Part shown: positions 18,556-26,254 of the stretch, piece after piece | How positions within the stretch are numbered: the first letter of the stretch is position 1 | Layout: each line of letters starts with the position of its first letter | Notes under the pieces: generated by a model | The model's input: only the letters and a program-made list of their open reading frames with translations | Databases searched by the model: none | Told to the model about the DNA's origin: nothing | Translations under genes and position numbers: made by a program | Assembly: GCA_963845285.1 (NCBI GenBank) | Contig: CAWJRO010000017.1 | Coordinates: forward strand, 9,409-73,408 | DNA: 64,000 nucleotides | Reading direction: 5' to 3' | Source: Methanobacterium_C sp963845285 | Lineage (GTDB): Archaea; Methanobacteriota; Methanobacteria; Methanobacteriales; Methanobacteriaceae

Positions 18556-19230
18556 TTAGAGCCTTATATTTTCACGAAACTCTTCAAATCCAATTTTCTC
18601 AACAAACTTTCCTAAACGTTTTCTAGTATCGCTATTTCTATAAAAAGTCATAATCTTGTCAATAATATCTAGGGCTTCTTCATCTGACAGATTTTTGGCC
18701 ATTAAATCTCCAATTTTAGGTTTCCTACCAGAATTACCACCAACTAAAATATTCCACCCTTTTTTGGTCCCAACAAGGCCTATATCTTTCACCCATGATT
18801 CCGCACAAGAATTTGTGCAGCCAGAAACCCCTATCTTCAACTTATTCGGTGTTTCCATAGCATGGTATCGTTCATCAAGTTTCATTCCCATTCCCACAGA
18901 GTCCTGCTCTCCTTTTTTACAAAATGCCGTACCCAGGCAGAATTTAGTGGCTCTCACGCGTTTACCTGTGAAACCTCCATGTTTCATACCAAGATCTTCC
19001 CATATTTGATCTACATCATTTAATGCTATTCCAATAATGGCTATTCCAATAATGGCTATTCTCTGTTCAGAAGTTATTTTAATAGCCTTGGCATTGTATT
19101 TTTCTGCCACATTTGCTATCTTCCTTAATCCCCCAGGATCAGTCATGCCTCCAGGAATGTGAGGGATTATTCCATAGGTCTTCCTGTCTCTCTGAACTGA
19201 AGCACCTTTTTCAGGTATATTTTCAGGCAT
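18556..19230 (-). CDS. small siroheme nitrite/sulfite reductase-like protein
   Basis: This 224-aa protein resembles the dissimilatory sulfite reductase-like proteins of methanogens, which have the siroheme-[4Fe-4S] fold but no established reaction in this short form. The N-terminal half is a ferredoxin-like repeat domain (about residues 15-75). The cluster ligands follow the rule C-x5-C (KFCLGTAFCKK, about 99-108) and C-x3-C (SGCTNSCAE, about 136-144). An exact 15-base tandem duplication at 19031-19060 adds five residues (IAIIGIAIIGIALND). A GGAAGGGAT site precedes the ATG. It converges with the PadR gene. Confidence 0.85.
   Translation of the reverse strand: MPENIPEKGASVQRDRKTYGIIPHIPGGMTDPGGLRKIANVAEKYNAKAIKITSEQRIAIIGIAIIGIALNDVDQIWEDLGMKHGGFTGKRVRATKFCLGTAFCKKGEQDSVGMGMKLDERYHAMETPNKLKIGVSGCTNSCAESWVKDIGLVGTKKGWNILVGGNSGRKPKIGDLMAKNLSDEEALDIIDKIMTFYRNSDTRKRLGKFVEKIGFEEFRENIRL
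19031..19060. repeat. 15-bp exact tandem duplication inside the reductase-like gene
   Basis: CCAATAATGGCTATT occurs twice in direct succession on the + strand. It is in frame for the gene on the - strand and inserts five residues in the substrate-fold beta strand. Confidence 0.9.
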
Positions 19231-19389
19231 AATATCCCTTCCATTAAACTATAATTCCACAAATTAGAGTTATTTTATCATTAATTAATTTATTGATTCT
19301 TATTATTATTGATTTATTGATTCTCTTTTTAATTGATTCTCATTAATTATTGATTCCTTATTTCAATTGATTCCTTATTTTTTATTTAT

Positions 19390-19496
19390 GAGGCTGACCC
19401 ATAATTATTCGTAACATATATAATTTTGCTTATTTTTGAATTTAAAGCGTTGTTTATCATTATTCTTTTGTAGATTTTGGATTATGGGACAGCCTC
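19390..19496. mobile_element. 107-bp MITE-like element, copy 4
   Basis: Ends GAGGCTGACCCAT and ATGGGACAGCCTC enclose the family core in the reverse orientation (TATTTTTGAATTTAAAGC). TTAT flanks both ends, consistent with a 4-base target duplication. Upstream, about 19280-19375, are several imperfect ATTGATTC direct repeats. Confidence 0.92.
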
Positions 19497-19532
19497 TTAT
19501 ATATAGTTATTCAACAACTGAAAAAAAAGTTT

Positions 19533-20441
19533 TCATCTTTCATTTCCATATAAAATAAAGACCCCCGTTAACATAAAAATACCGAATAGCATTTGTAAAG
19601 TAGTGAATGGTTCACTTAAGATTATAAATGCAAATATGGCTCCAAAAAGTGAATCAAATGCAAATATAGATCCCGTTCTTGTTGAACCAATTTCCCGGAT
19701 TGAGAAGTAAGTAAGTACCAGTGAAAAGCTTATACAAAAAAGTCCAATAAAAATCAAATAAGGAAGCTGGTTTAAAGGTAATTCAAGATTCAATCCCATG
19801 AATAAAGATATTAAAATTAAAAATAACCCACCTATTGAACATTTTAAAGCAGATATCAGTACTAAATCTTTTTTATTGCTTAAAAATTTGCTCAAACTCG
19901 TGTCCATACTCCAGAAGAATGCCGCTAATATGACCAGAATGCTCCCATATAAGCTTTGATTAAGGGATATATTTCCACCATTACCTGTGGTTAAAAAAAT
20001 AGCTCCACTTAATAAAAAAATAAACCCGAAAATATCTTTTTTTTGAACGCTTTCTTTGAGGAAGAAAATTCCAATGAGAATGATGAATAAAGCTTGTACA
20101 TTCATCAAAAGAGCCGCGTTTACGGCTGTTATTTGATTCAAACCTGTTAAATACACTGCAGGGGCTGCAACTGATCCTAAAAGCGCTGTGATAAAGATTA
20201 AAATATAATCCCTTCGGGAGATGAAATTTTCAACTTTACTTTCTCGGTTTAGGATGGTTAATATCCTACTTTGAATTGGCGAAAACCAAATTAAAAACAG
20301 AAATAACGATGCTGTGACATATGTCAAGCCTGCGAGTGCTAAAGGATGAAGGTACTGCAGTAATATCTTGTCAAATGAATACCAGACCCCAAATATGAGT
20401 GCAACTGTTAAAGCACTTAAATATCCCCAGTAACGATGCAT
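19533..20441 (-). CDS. EamA-family (DMT) transporter
   Basis: This 302-aa membrane protein has ten hydrophobic segments arranged as two EamA repeats (about residues 5-135 and 160-298), the plan of the drug/metabolite transporter superfamily. Typical features are the AVNAALLMNVQALFIILIG stretch near segment 4 and the matching segment near the end (LFGAIFAFIILSEPF). Members export amino acids, nucleosides or other metabolites; the substrate cannot be told. GGTGAAT precedes the ATG. It stands alone between the reductase-like gene and a divergent U32 peptidase. Confidence 0.88.
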   Translation of the reverse strand: MHRYWGYLSALTVALIFGVWYSFDKILLQYLHPLALAGLTYVTASLFLFLIWFSPIQSRILTILNRESKVENFISRRDYILIFITALLGSVAAPAVYLTGLNQITAVNAALLMNVQALFIILIGIFFLKESVQKKDIFGFIFLLSGAIFLTTGNGGNISLNQSLYGSILVILAAFFWSMDTSLSKFLSNKKDLVLISALKCSIGGLFLILISLFMGLNLELPLNQLPYLIFIGLFCISFSLVLTYFSIREIGSTRTGSIFAFDSLFGAIFAFIILSEPFTTLQMLFGIFMLTGVFILYGNER

Positions 20442-20482
20442 AATTCACCTAATTTTAGGATTAAATATAAATATTTATATTA

Positions 20483-20663
20483 GAAAATTTTTAAAAACCT
20501 CTAAAATTTAATAATATTAAAAGTTATAATTTATTTATCACAAATAAATACGCCATTTAAGACAATTATTGGCCCTTAATAAATCAATTAAGTCGTTAAT
20601 AAATATCATAAAACTATTTCCAAACATAATATCAATAGTAAATGAAAGTTAATAGAAATTCTC
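20483..20663. mobile_element. ~180-bp MITE of the IS5-like element, copy 1
   Basis: This copy has ends AGAAAATTTTTA and TAGAAATTCTC, close to the IS at 54036-55249. ATTA flanks both sides as a 4-base target duplication. The interior is AT-rich, non-coding, and about 90% alike between this copy and the one at 24803 by eye. Confidence 0.88.
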
Positions 20664-21002
20664 ATTAATTGCAATATATGTCCAAAAAAATATATGTATT
20701 TCTTTATCCTTCCTTTAATTCTAAAGTTTCAAAATACATTCATAGGTCAAATATCTTAAATATCCATTAGTACGAAAATTTAAATTAAGCCCCTTCAACA
20801 AACTTTGTAGTGTAGTTTGTACATATGGATATAAATCTTAATGGATCATGTAGATCTTATTGGATCGTATTGAATTAATGAAATTGAAATAATGATATCA
20901 AGTTGAACTGATTTTTAAGATTAAATGTTTTATAGATTAAATTGAACAAGTTTTTAAAAAAATTGAAAAAAGAAGTTATTTAACCAAATTGAGGAAAATA
21001 TA
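20664..21002. other. promoter region of the U32 peptidase gene
   Basis: This AT-rich stretch contains one clean inverted repeat, ACAAACT (20798-20804) and AGTTTGT (20814-20820), that could be an operator. GAGG near 20990 is the ribosome binding site of the next gene. I see nothing else. Confidence 0.45.
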
Positions 21003-23801
21003 ATGCATAAAAACTCTTTACCCGAACTTTTAGCACCAGCAGGATCTATGGAAGCCCTGAAAGCTGCTGTAAATGCTGGAGCAGATGCTGTATACATTTC
21101 AGGAAAAAGGTTCGGAGCAAGGCACTACGCAACAAACTTCGAAGATGAAGAAATTGAAGATGCTGTAAGCTACGCACACCTCCACAGTGTGAAGGTACAT
21201 GTAACTGTAAATACACTTATAAAAGATTCTGAACTTTCAGATGTGGCAGAATATCTTTTATGGTTATATAAAATAGGTGTTGATGCAGTTATAATCCAGG
21301 ATCTTGGTGTTGCAGATATTTGCAGAAAGATAGTTCCAGATCTGGCCATGCACGCCTCAACACAGATGACCATTCACAATTTTGAGGGAGTTAAGTGGGC
21401 AGCAGAGTTCGGTTTCAAACGTGTGATACTTGCAAGAGAAGTTACAACAAATGAGATAACAGAAATCTCTAAAAAGCTGAATGAATCAGCAAAAAACAGC
21501 ACCAAAAAGCTCGACATCGAACTTGAAGTTTTTGGCCACGGAGCTCTATGTTATTCCTATTCCGGGCAGTGCCTCATGTCTTCTTTTATAGGTGGAAGAA
21601 GTGGTAACAGAGGGATGTGCGCCCAACCCTGCCGTAAACCCTATAATTTAGTTATCGGAGAGAAAGATGAATTCGGGAGGCCAACAAATACCCAAATTGT
21701 GCCATTAAAAGAAAATTATCTCATGTCAACCAGAGATTTATCCATTTACAATCATTTAAATCAAATTTCAAAAGCCAATGTGAACTCTATCAAAGTAGAA
21801 GGACGGATGAGATCCCCTCAGTACGTTGCGGTTGTTGTTGGAATATACAGAAAAGCCCTTGATTCCCTGAAAATGGGCAAATGGAAACCCACCGAAGAAG
21901 ACGTTTCAAAGCTTAAACTCGCATTCAACAGAGGTTTTACCAAAGGTTACATAATAAATGCGCACCGTGGATCTGTAATGGCCAGAGACGGACCCGGTAA
22001 CAGAGGTTTGTACATTGGAGATGTGGTCAGTTACAAAAAGCATGGTGAAGCTGTGATTAAAATAAAAAATCCTCTCCTTCCTGAAAAGGGTGATGGGATC
22101 GTTTTTAAAGCATTAAATCCGGATGAACGGGACCAGGGAATGTTTGTAGAGGAAGAACCCTCAAGAAATAAAAATAAAATTGTTTTAAAGGTTCAAAAAC
22201 CTGTAAAAGTTGGTTCTAAACTTTTTATAACCCGTAAGAAATCTTTAATTGATTCTGCAAATGAATTAATTAATGAAACATCCAAGCGTTTAACTCCAAT
22301 TAAAATTAGTATTAAATGGGATAAAGATAATGTTCCGTATGTAGACTGTGAATTCAAGGTAGCTGACTCAAAAAATATTATTGCCGAACATAGACCCAAC
22401 CATGAAATACTCTACAAACATCTGCACTATAAAGCACCTTTTCAATTTGAAGCCGCCATTAAACGCCCATTAAGTCATGAACAGATAGAAAAACAACTTA
22501 AAAAAACAGGAGGAACTCCTTTCATCGTTGAAGAGGTTAAAATGGAGTATCCTGGAGGTTTATTTGTTCCCATTGGTAAATTAAATCAATTAAGAAGAGA
22601 TCTTTTGGATAAGGTTGCAGAAGAGTTATTAAATTATTATATACCCAAAAAAGAGGATTTAAAAGCTGCAGAAAACCGCTTTGATGATTTTTTGAGGGAT
22701 TTAAAATCCAGCTTTAAAGGAGCAGGAGAATCAAAACCTGGATCTGCTGAACTGAGACCAGAACATGACCCTATGAATATGAAACCATCAAAAATCATCC
22801 TTGGGGTTTATGTGGATGATCTTGAAACACTGAAGGCTGTATGTAAAAAAGGGTGCAGTCATGTTTATTTCGAGCCCTATTCTACTTATTCCAATCTCCT
22901 AAACATTACTCCCAATGAAAAAGACATTAAAAAGTATTTTAAAGATATTCTTGATTTGTTAAAGAAAGCAGGAACAATTTGCAGAGATATGAATGTTGAT
23001 TTAATCTGGAAATTACCAAACATAACCCCTCAATCATATTTAGATAATGCCACTTTTTTGATCAATAAACTATCTGATTTAAATGTTTATGGAGTGATGG
23101 TAGATGGTATTGGGGCTGCAAAATTAATAAAAGCCCAAAATAGCAAGATTCAAGTCTATGGATCCGCGGGGCTGAATGTATGGAACCATTTGACAGTGCA
23201 ACAATTGGCATCCATTGAAAATGGGTTAACAGGATTTAAAAGCCTTTTAATATCCCCTGAACTTTCAAAAAATGAGATTAAGACTTTGATTTCAAATTCA
23301 CGTAGAACAAATTCGCTTAGAAACATTGCAACTTCTTTTGAATCTTTTGAACTTTTAGTACAGGGAAATATTGAGGCAATGGTCAGCGAAGACTGCCTCC
23401 CCCTTGTAAAGCCTGATAAAATTAACGATTTAAAAATGATCCATAGTGAAAAGAATGATGGTAAAATTGAGTTTATAGGAATAAAAGATGTTAAAAAACG
23501 TGTTTTTCCAATTAATATTGATTACAATGGTAAAACACACCTATTAAATGCTGTCGAACTATGTTTGGTAGATTACATGCCTTTAATAAATAATATGGGA
23601 ATTGATTCTGTTGTAATCGATACACGAGGTAAAACACCAAAGTATGCCAGTGAAATGGCGGCAATTTACACTGAAGCAATTGAAAAAACGTTCAAAAGGG
23701 ATGGAGAATTAAAAAAGACCCTTGGAATGCTTAAAAATAAAATTAAAAAAATTTCAACAGGTGGTATAACAACTGGAAATTTTATACGTGGAGTTAAGTG
23801 A
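21003..23801 (+). CDS. U32-family peptidase, long form
   Basis: This 932-aa protein is a peptidase family U32 member (relatives of collagenase PrtC and of the tRNA/quinone hydroxylation factors TrhP and UbiU). The N-terminal TIM-barrel-like part (about residues 5-330) contains the signature region EVFGHGALCYSYSGQC, with cysteines at GMCAQPC that in relatives bind a [4Fe-4S] cluster. A middle domain (about 380-520) and a second alpha/beta domain (about 590-930) follow, as in the long DUF3656-type proteins. The modern view favours hydroxylation over proteolysis for some members. GAGG precedes the ATG. Confidence 0.88.
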   Translation: MHKNSLPELLAPAGSMEALKAAVNAGADAVYISGKRFGARHYATNFEDEEIEDAVSYAHLHSVKVHVTVNTLIKDSELSDVAEYLLWLYKIGVDAVIIQDLGVADICRKIVPDLAMHASTQMTIHNFEGVKWAAEFGFKRVILAREVTTNEITEISKKLNESAKNSTKKLDIELEVFGHGALCYSYSGQCLMSSFIGGRSGNRGMCAQPCRKPYNLVIGEKDEFGRPTNTQIVPLKENYLMSTRDLSIYNHLNQISKANVNSIKVEGRMRSPQYVAVVVGIYRKALDSLKMGKWKPTEEDVSKLKLAFNRGFTKGYIINAHRGSVMARDGPGNRGLYIGDVVSYKKHGEAVIKIKNPLLPEKGDGIVFKALNPDERDQGMFVEEEPSRNKNKIVLKVQKPVKVGSKLFITRKKSLIDSANELINETSKRLTPIKISIKWDKDNVPYVDCEFKVADSKNIIAEHRPNHEILYKHLHYKAPFQFEAAIKRPLSHEQIEKQLKKTGGTPFIVEEVKMEYPGGLFVPIGKLNQLRRDLLDKVAEELLNYYIPKKEDLKAAENRFDDFLRDLKSSFKGAGESKPGSAELRPEHDPMNMKPSKIILGVYVDDLETLKAVCKKGCSHVYFEPYSTYSNLLNITPNEKDIKKYFKDILDLLKKAGTICRDMNVDLIWKLPNITPQSYLDNATFLINKLSDLNVYGVMVDGIGAAKLIKAQNSKIQVYGSAGLNVWNHLTVQQLASIENGLTGFKSLLISPELSKNEIKTLISNSRRTNSLRNIATSFESFELLVQGNIEAMVSEDCLPLVKPDKINDLKMIHSEKNDGKIEFIGIKDVKKRVFPINIDYNGKTHLLNAVELCLVDYMPLINNMGIDSVVIDTRGKTPKYASEMAAIYTEAIEKTFKRDGELKKTLGMLKNKIKKISTGGITTGNFIRGVK

Positions 23802-23927
23802 TGTTGAAAAATAAAACAGTTAAAAAGTTCGAAAAAAAGGTTTAAGGAGAGTTTAAAGTTTAAAATATCAATAATAAATGAAATAAAACTGTTGTTATAT
23901 CCAAAATGTTACAAAAAAGGTGGAAAA

Positions 23928-24701
23928 ATGGAAAACCCTGAAATTTACCCTACAATATTCCAACGGAAATCAATTAGAAACTTTGATTTAACCCCTCTTG
24001 ATGAAGATGCACTTTTAAAGATTTCAAAGTACATGGATAATTTAAAACCTTTACATGATGACATCAAAACTGAATTAAAGATTGTATCCTCAGATGATGT
24101 TAAAACCAGGATGATGAAAAAAGCACCACATTACATAGCCATATTTTCAGAGCCTAAGGAGGGTTATTTAACTAATATCGGTTTTATGCTTCAACAGATG
24201 GATCTGTTCTTTTCAGCAAATGATTTTGGTAGCTGCTGGCAAGGAATTCCAAAACCCACAAAAAAGGTGTTAAAAAGTTCAAATCTGGAATTTATCATTT
24301 TAATAGCCTTTGGAAAGCCTAAAGATCCGAAATCATTACATAGAACCAGTGTTTCCGAGTTCAAGAGAAAATCTCTCCCTGAGATAACTAACATTACTGT
24401 TGCAGATGAGTTACTGGAAGCAGCTCGCCTTGCCCCCTCTGCAACCAATGGCCAACCATGGTTTTTCACAGGCAATTACAGTATAATTCATGCTTACCGT
24501 GTCAAATCAAACCTCATAAAGACATTTGTGGTAAAAAATATTTTCATAGATCTGGGCTTAATAGATATGGGAATTGTTATTTACCATTTAAAAGTTGCAG
24601 CAGAACATTTTGGTAAGAAAACTGAAATTGTGTTTGATAAAACCGCAAAGATTGACACTCTTAAAGGACATGAATATATTGCCAGTTTGAAGATGGAATA
24701 A
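23928..24701 (+). CDS. nitroreductase-family flavoprotein
   Basis: This 257-aa protein belongs to the nitroreductase superfamily of FMN enzymes, in the TM1586-like subgroup with two similar halves. The N-terminal FMN-binding signature is FQRKSIRNFD (about residues 9-18) and the C-terminal half carries ARLAPSATNGQPWFF (about 165-179). Natural substrates are unknown. The ATG at 23928 has AGGTGG before it; an earlier in-frame ATG at 23892 lacks a site. A ferredoxin-type gene stump begins 60 bases downstream, and such ferredoxin neighbours are common for this family. Confidence 0.88.
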   Translation: MENPEIYPTIFQRKSIRNFDLTPLDEDALLKISKYMDNLKPLHDDIKTELKIVSSDDVKTRMMKKAPHYIAIFSEPKEGYLTNIGFMLQQMDLFFSANDFGSCWQGIPKPTKKVLKSSNLEFIILIAFGKPKDPKSLHRTSVSEFKRKSLPEITNITVADELLEAARLAPSATNGQPWFFTGNYSIIHAYRVKSNLIKTFVVKNIFIDLGLIDMGIVIYHLKVAAEHFGKKTEIVFDKTAKIDTLKGHEYIASLKME

Positions 24702-24760
24702 ATAGATTTTTGGTTAATCTCTGAAATTTCAATAAACAACTTAATATGTGAGGAATTGTT

Positions 24761-24814
24761 ATGAAAAGAGATGTTATCCGAATTAATGAAGAAAAGTGTA
24801 AGGAGAATTTCTAA
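24761..24814 (+). pseudogene. ferredoxin-type gene stump cut by a MITE
   Basis: GAGG and a properly spaced ATG open a frame encoding MKRDVIRINEEKC, the usual N-terminus of small 2[4Fe-4S] ferredoxin-like proteins up to the first cluster cysteine. Immediately afterwards the sequence becomes the left end of the ~180-bp MITE and the frame stops at 24812. I find no continuation beyond the MITE. The identification rests on 13 residues, so it is likely but not certain. Confidence 0.6.
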
Positions 24815-24983
24815 AAACCTTTAAAATTTAATAATATTAAAAGTTATAATTTAGTTATCACGAATAAATACGTCATTTAAGACAATTATTGGCCATTAAT
24901 AAATCAATTAAGTCGTTAATAAATATCATAAAACTATTTCCAAACATAATATCAACAATAAATAAAGGTTAATAAAAATTCTC
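24803..24983. mobile_element. ~180-bp MITE of the IS5-like element, copy 2
   Basis: The left end GAGAATTTCTAAAAACCT and the right end AATAAAAATTCTC match the family. Flanks are TAAG and TATA, so the target duplication is no longer exact. It interrupts the ferredoxin-type frame at 24761. Confidence 0.88.
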
Positions 24984-25087
24984 TATAATTAGATTAAAAT
25001 TAAATAAAAAAAATAGATATGAATATCCCATCTGTGACTGAAAAAAGTGAATTTTTAATGAGATTTTACATCATAAGGTTTAGCTAA

Positions 25088-25894
25088 TCAAATTATGCCA
25101 ATCATCTTTAGGCCTATATAAAACATTAAAGCCACATAAATATACTTCAACTCTTTTTCAGGCAGTTTATGGGAAACTTTAACCCCTATCTGTGCCATTG
25201 GAATACTTGCACCTGCAAGCAGGACAAATTGAAGGAGGTTTATGTAACCAACAGAATATGGGGGCAGTCCAGTGGCGTTCACACCACCTAATATGTATGC
25301 CAATATTCCCCCAATGGATGTGAAGACCATAACTGCACTTGTTGTTCCAATAACCTTGCGCATGCTGAATCCCATTATTATGCTAAGCACAGGGACCATT
25401 ATTATCCCTCCCCCAATTCCGAGAAGTCCTGCTATGAAACCCGTTGCAAAACCCCAGAAAATGTAAGGTAAATCTCTTTTTTCAGTTTCTCCCTTGGTTT
25501 CATAGTTCCTTGAAATTGCCATTCGCACAGCAGCTCCCAGAACCAGGAACCCAAATATAAATCTTAAAAAATCTCCAGGCACATTCGATGCTGTTATTCC
25601 TCCTATAAATGCACCTATAATACCGGCCGCACCCATGAGCAACGCTGGTCGCACCATAACCGCACCTCTGCGCATGTGCCCCCTTGCTCCACTTACAGCA
25701 GTTGGTAGTATCACAGCAAGACTTGTTCCAAAGGCAATTCTTATGGCACTTGTGGGATCAACGCCAATCGCTGTCAGAAGGAAAAATTGAACAGGCACCA
25801 TTATGAATCCTCCTCCAACACCGAGAAGCCCTGATGCAAATCCAACAAATGTACCTGTGGCAAGTAAAATTAGAATGTAAATTATAAATTCCAT
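25088..25894 (-). CDS. TauE/SafE-family sulfite/anion exporter
   Basis: This 268-aa membrane protein has the two-repeat TauE/SafE (DUF81) architecture. Each repeat has the glycine-rich motif: GFASGLLGVGGGFIMVPV near residue 17-34 and GFIAGLLGIGGGIIMVPV near 160-177. There are eight hydrophobic segments. Members export sulfite, sulfoacetate or related organosulfonates. The frame could extend upstream to 25978, but that stretch lies partly in a mobile element, so I take the ATG at 25894, just before the first membrane segment. No clear ribosome binding site is seen. Confidence 0.88.
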   Translation of the reverse strand: MEFIIYILILLATGTFVGFASGLLGVGGGFIMVPVQFFLLTAIGVDPTSAIRIAFGTSLAVILPTAVSGARGHMRRGAVMVRPALLMGAAGIIGAFIGGITASNVPGDFLRFIFGFLVLGAAVRMAISRNYETKGETEKRDLPYIFWGFATGFIAGLLGIGGGIIMVPVLSIIMGFSMRKVIGTTSAVMVFTSIGGILAYILGGVNATGLPPYSVGYINLLQFVLLAGASIPMAQIGVKVSHKLPEKELKYIYVALMFYIGLKMIGII

Positions 25895-25965
25895 TTGATA
25901 TCTTCTTTTATACGTACCTGTTATTAAGTTGTACATAACTTGATTTTTAAATAATTTAAATCCAT

Positions 25966-26072
25966 GAGGCTGTCTCATAGTTCAGAATTTGCAAAAAAAT
26001 AAGGATAAATAAAGCTTTAAATTCAAAAATAAACAAAATTATATCTGTTAAAAATAATTATAAAACACTCTC
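25966..26072. mobile_element. 107-bp MITE-like element, copy 5
   Basis: The left end GAGGCTGTCTCAT is perfect and the right end is eroded (AAAACACTCTC). TCCAT flanks both sides as a 5-base target duplication. It separates the TauE gene from the receiver-glycosyltransferase fusion. Confidence 0.9.
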
Positions 26073-26254
26073 TCCATTTAAAAAAAGTAATCAAAAGTAT
26101 AATAAAAATTATAAAAATAATTCCTAAATTTATTTTTGCAATATTATTAATTCACCACTCAAAGGCTAATTTTAGAAGTTATACTAGATTATAGCCATAC
26201 TATTCATATTATAACATCCAAATATTATAACAACAATAACAAAGGTGTTCAGAC

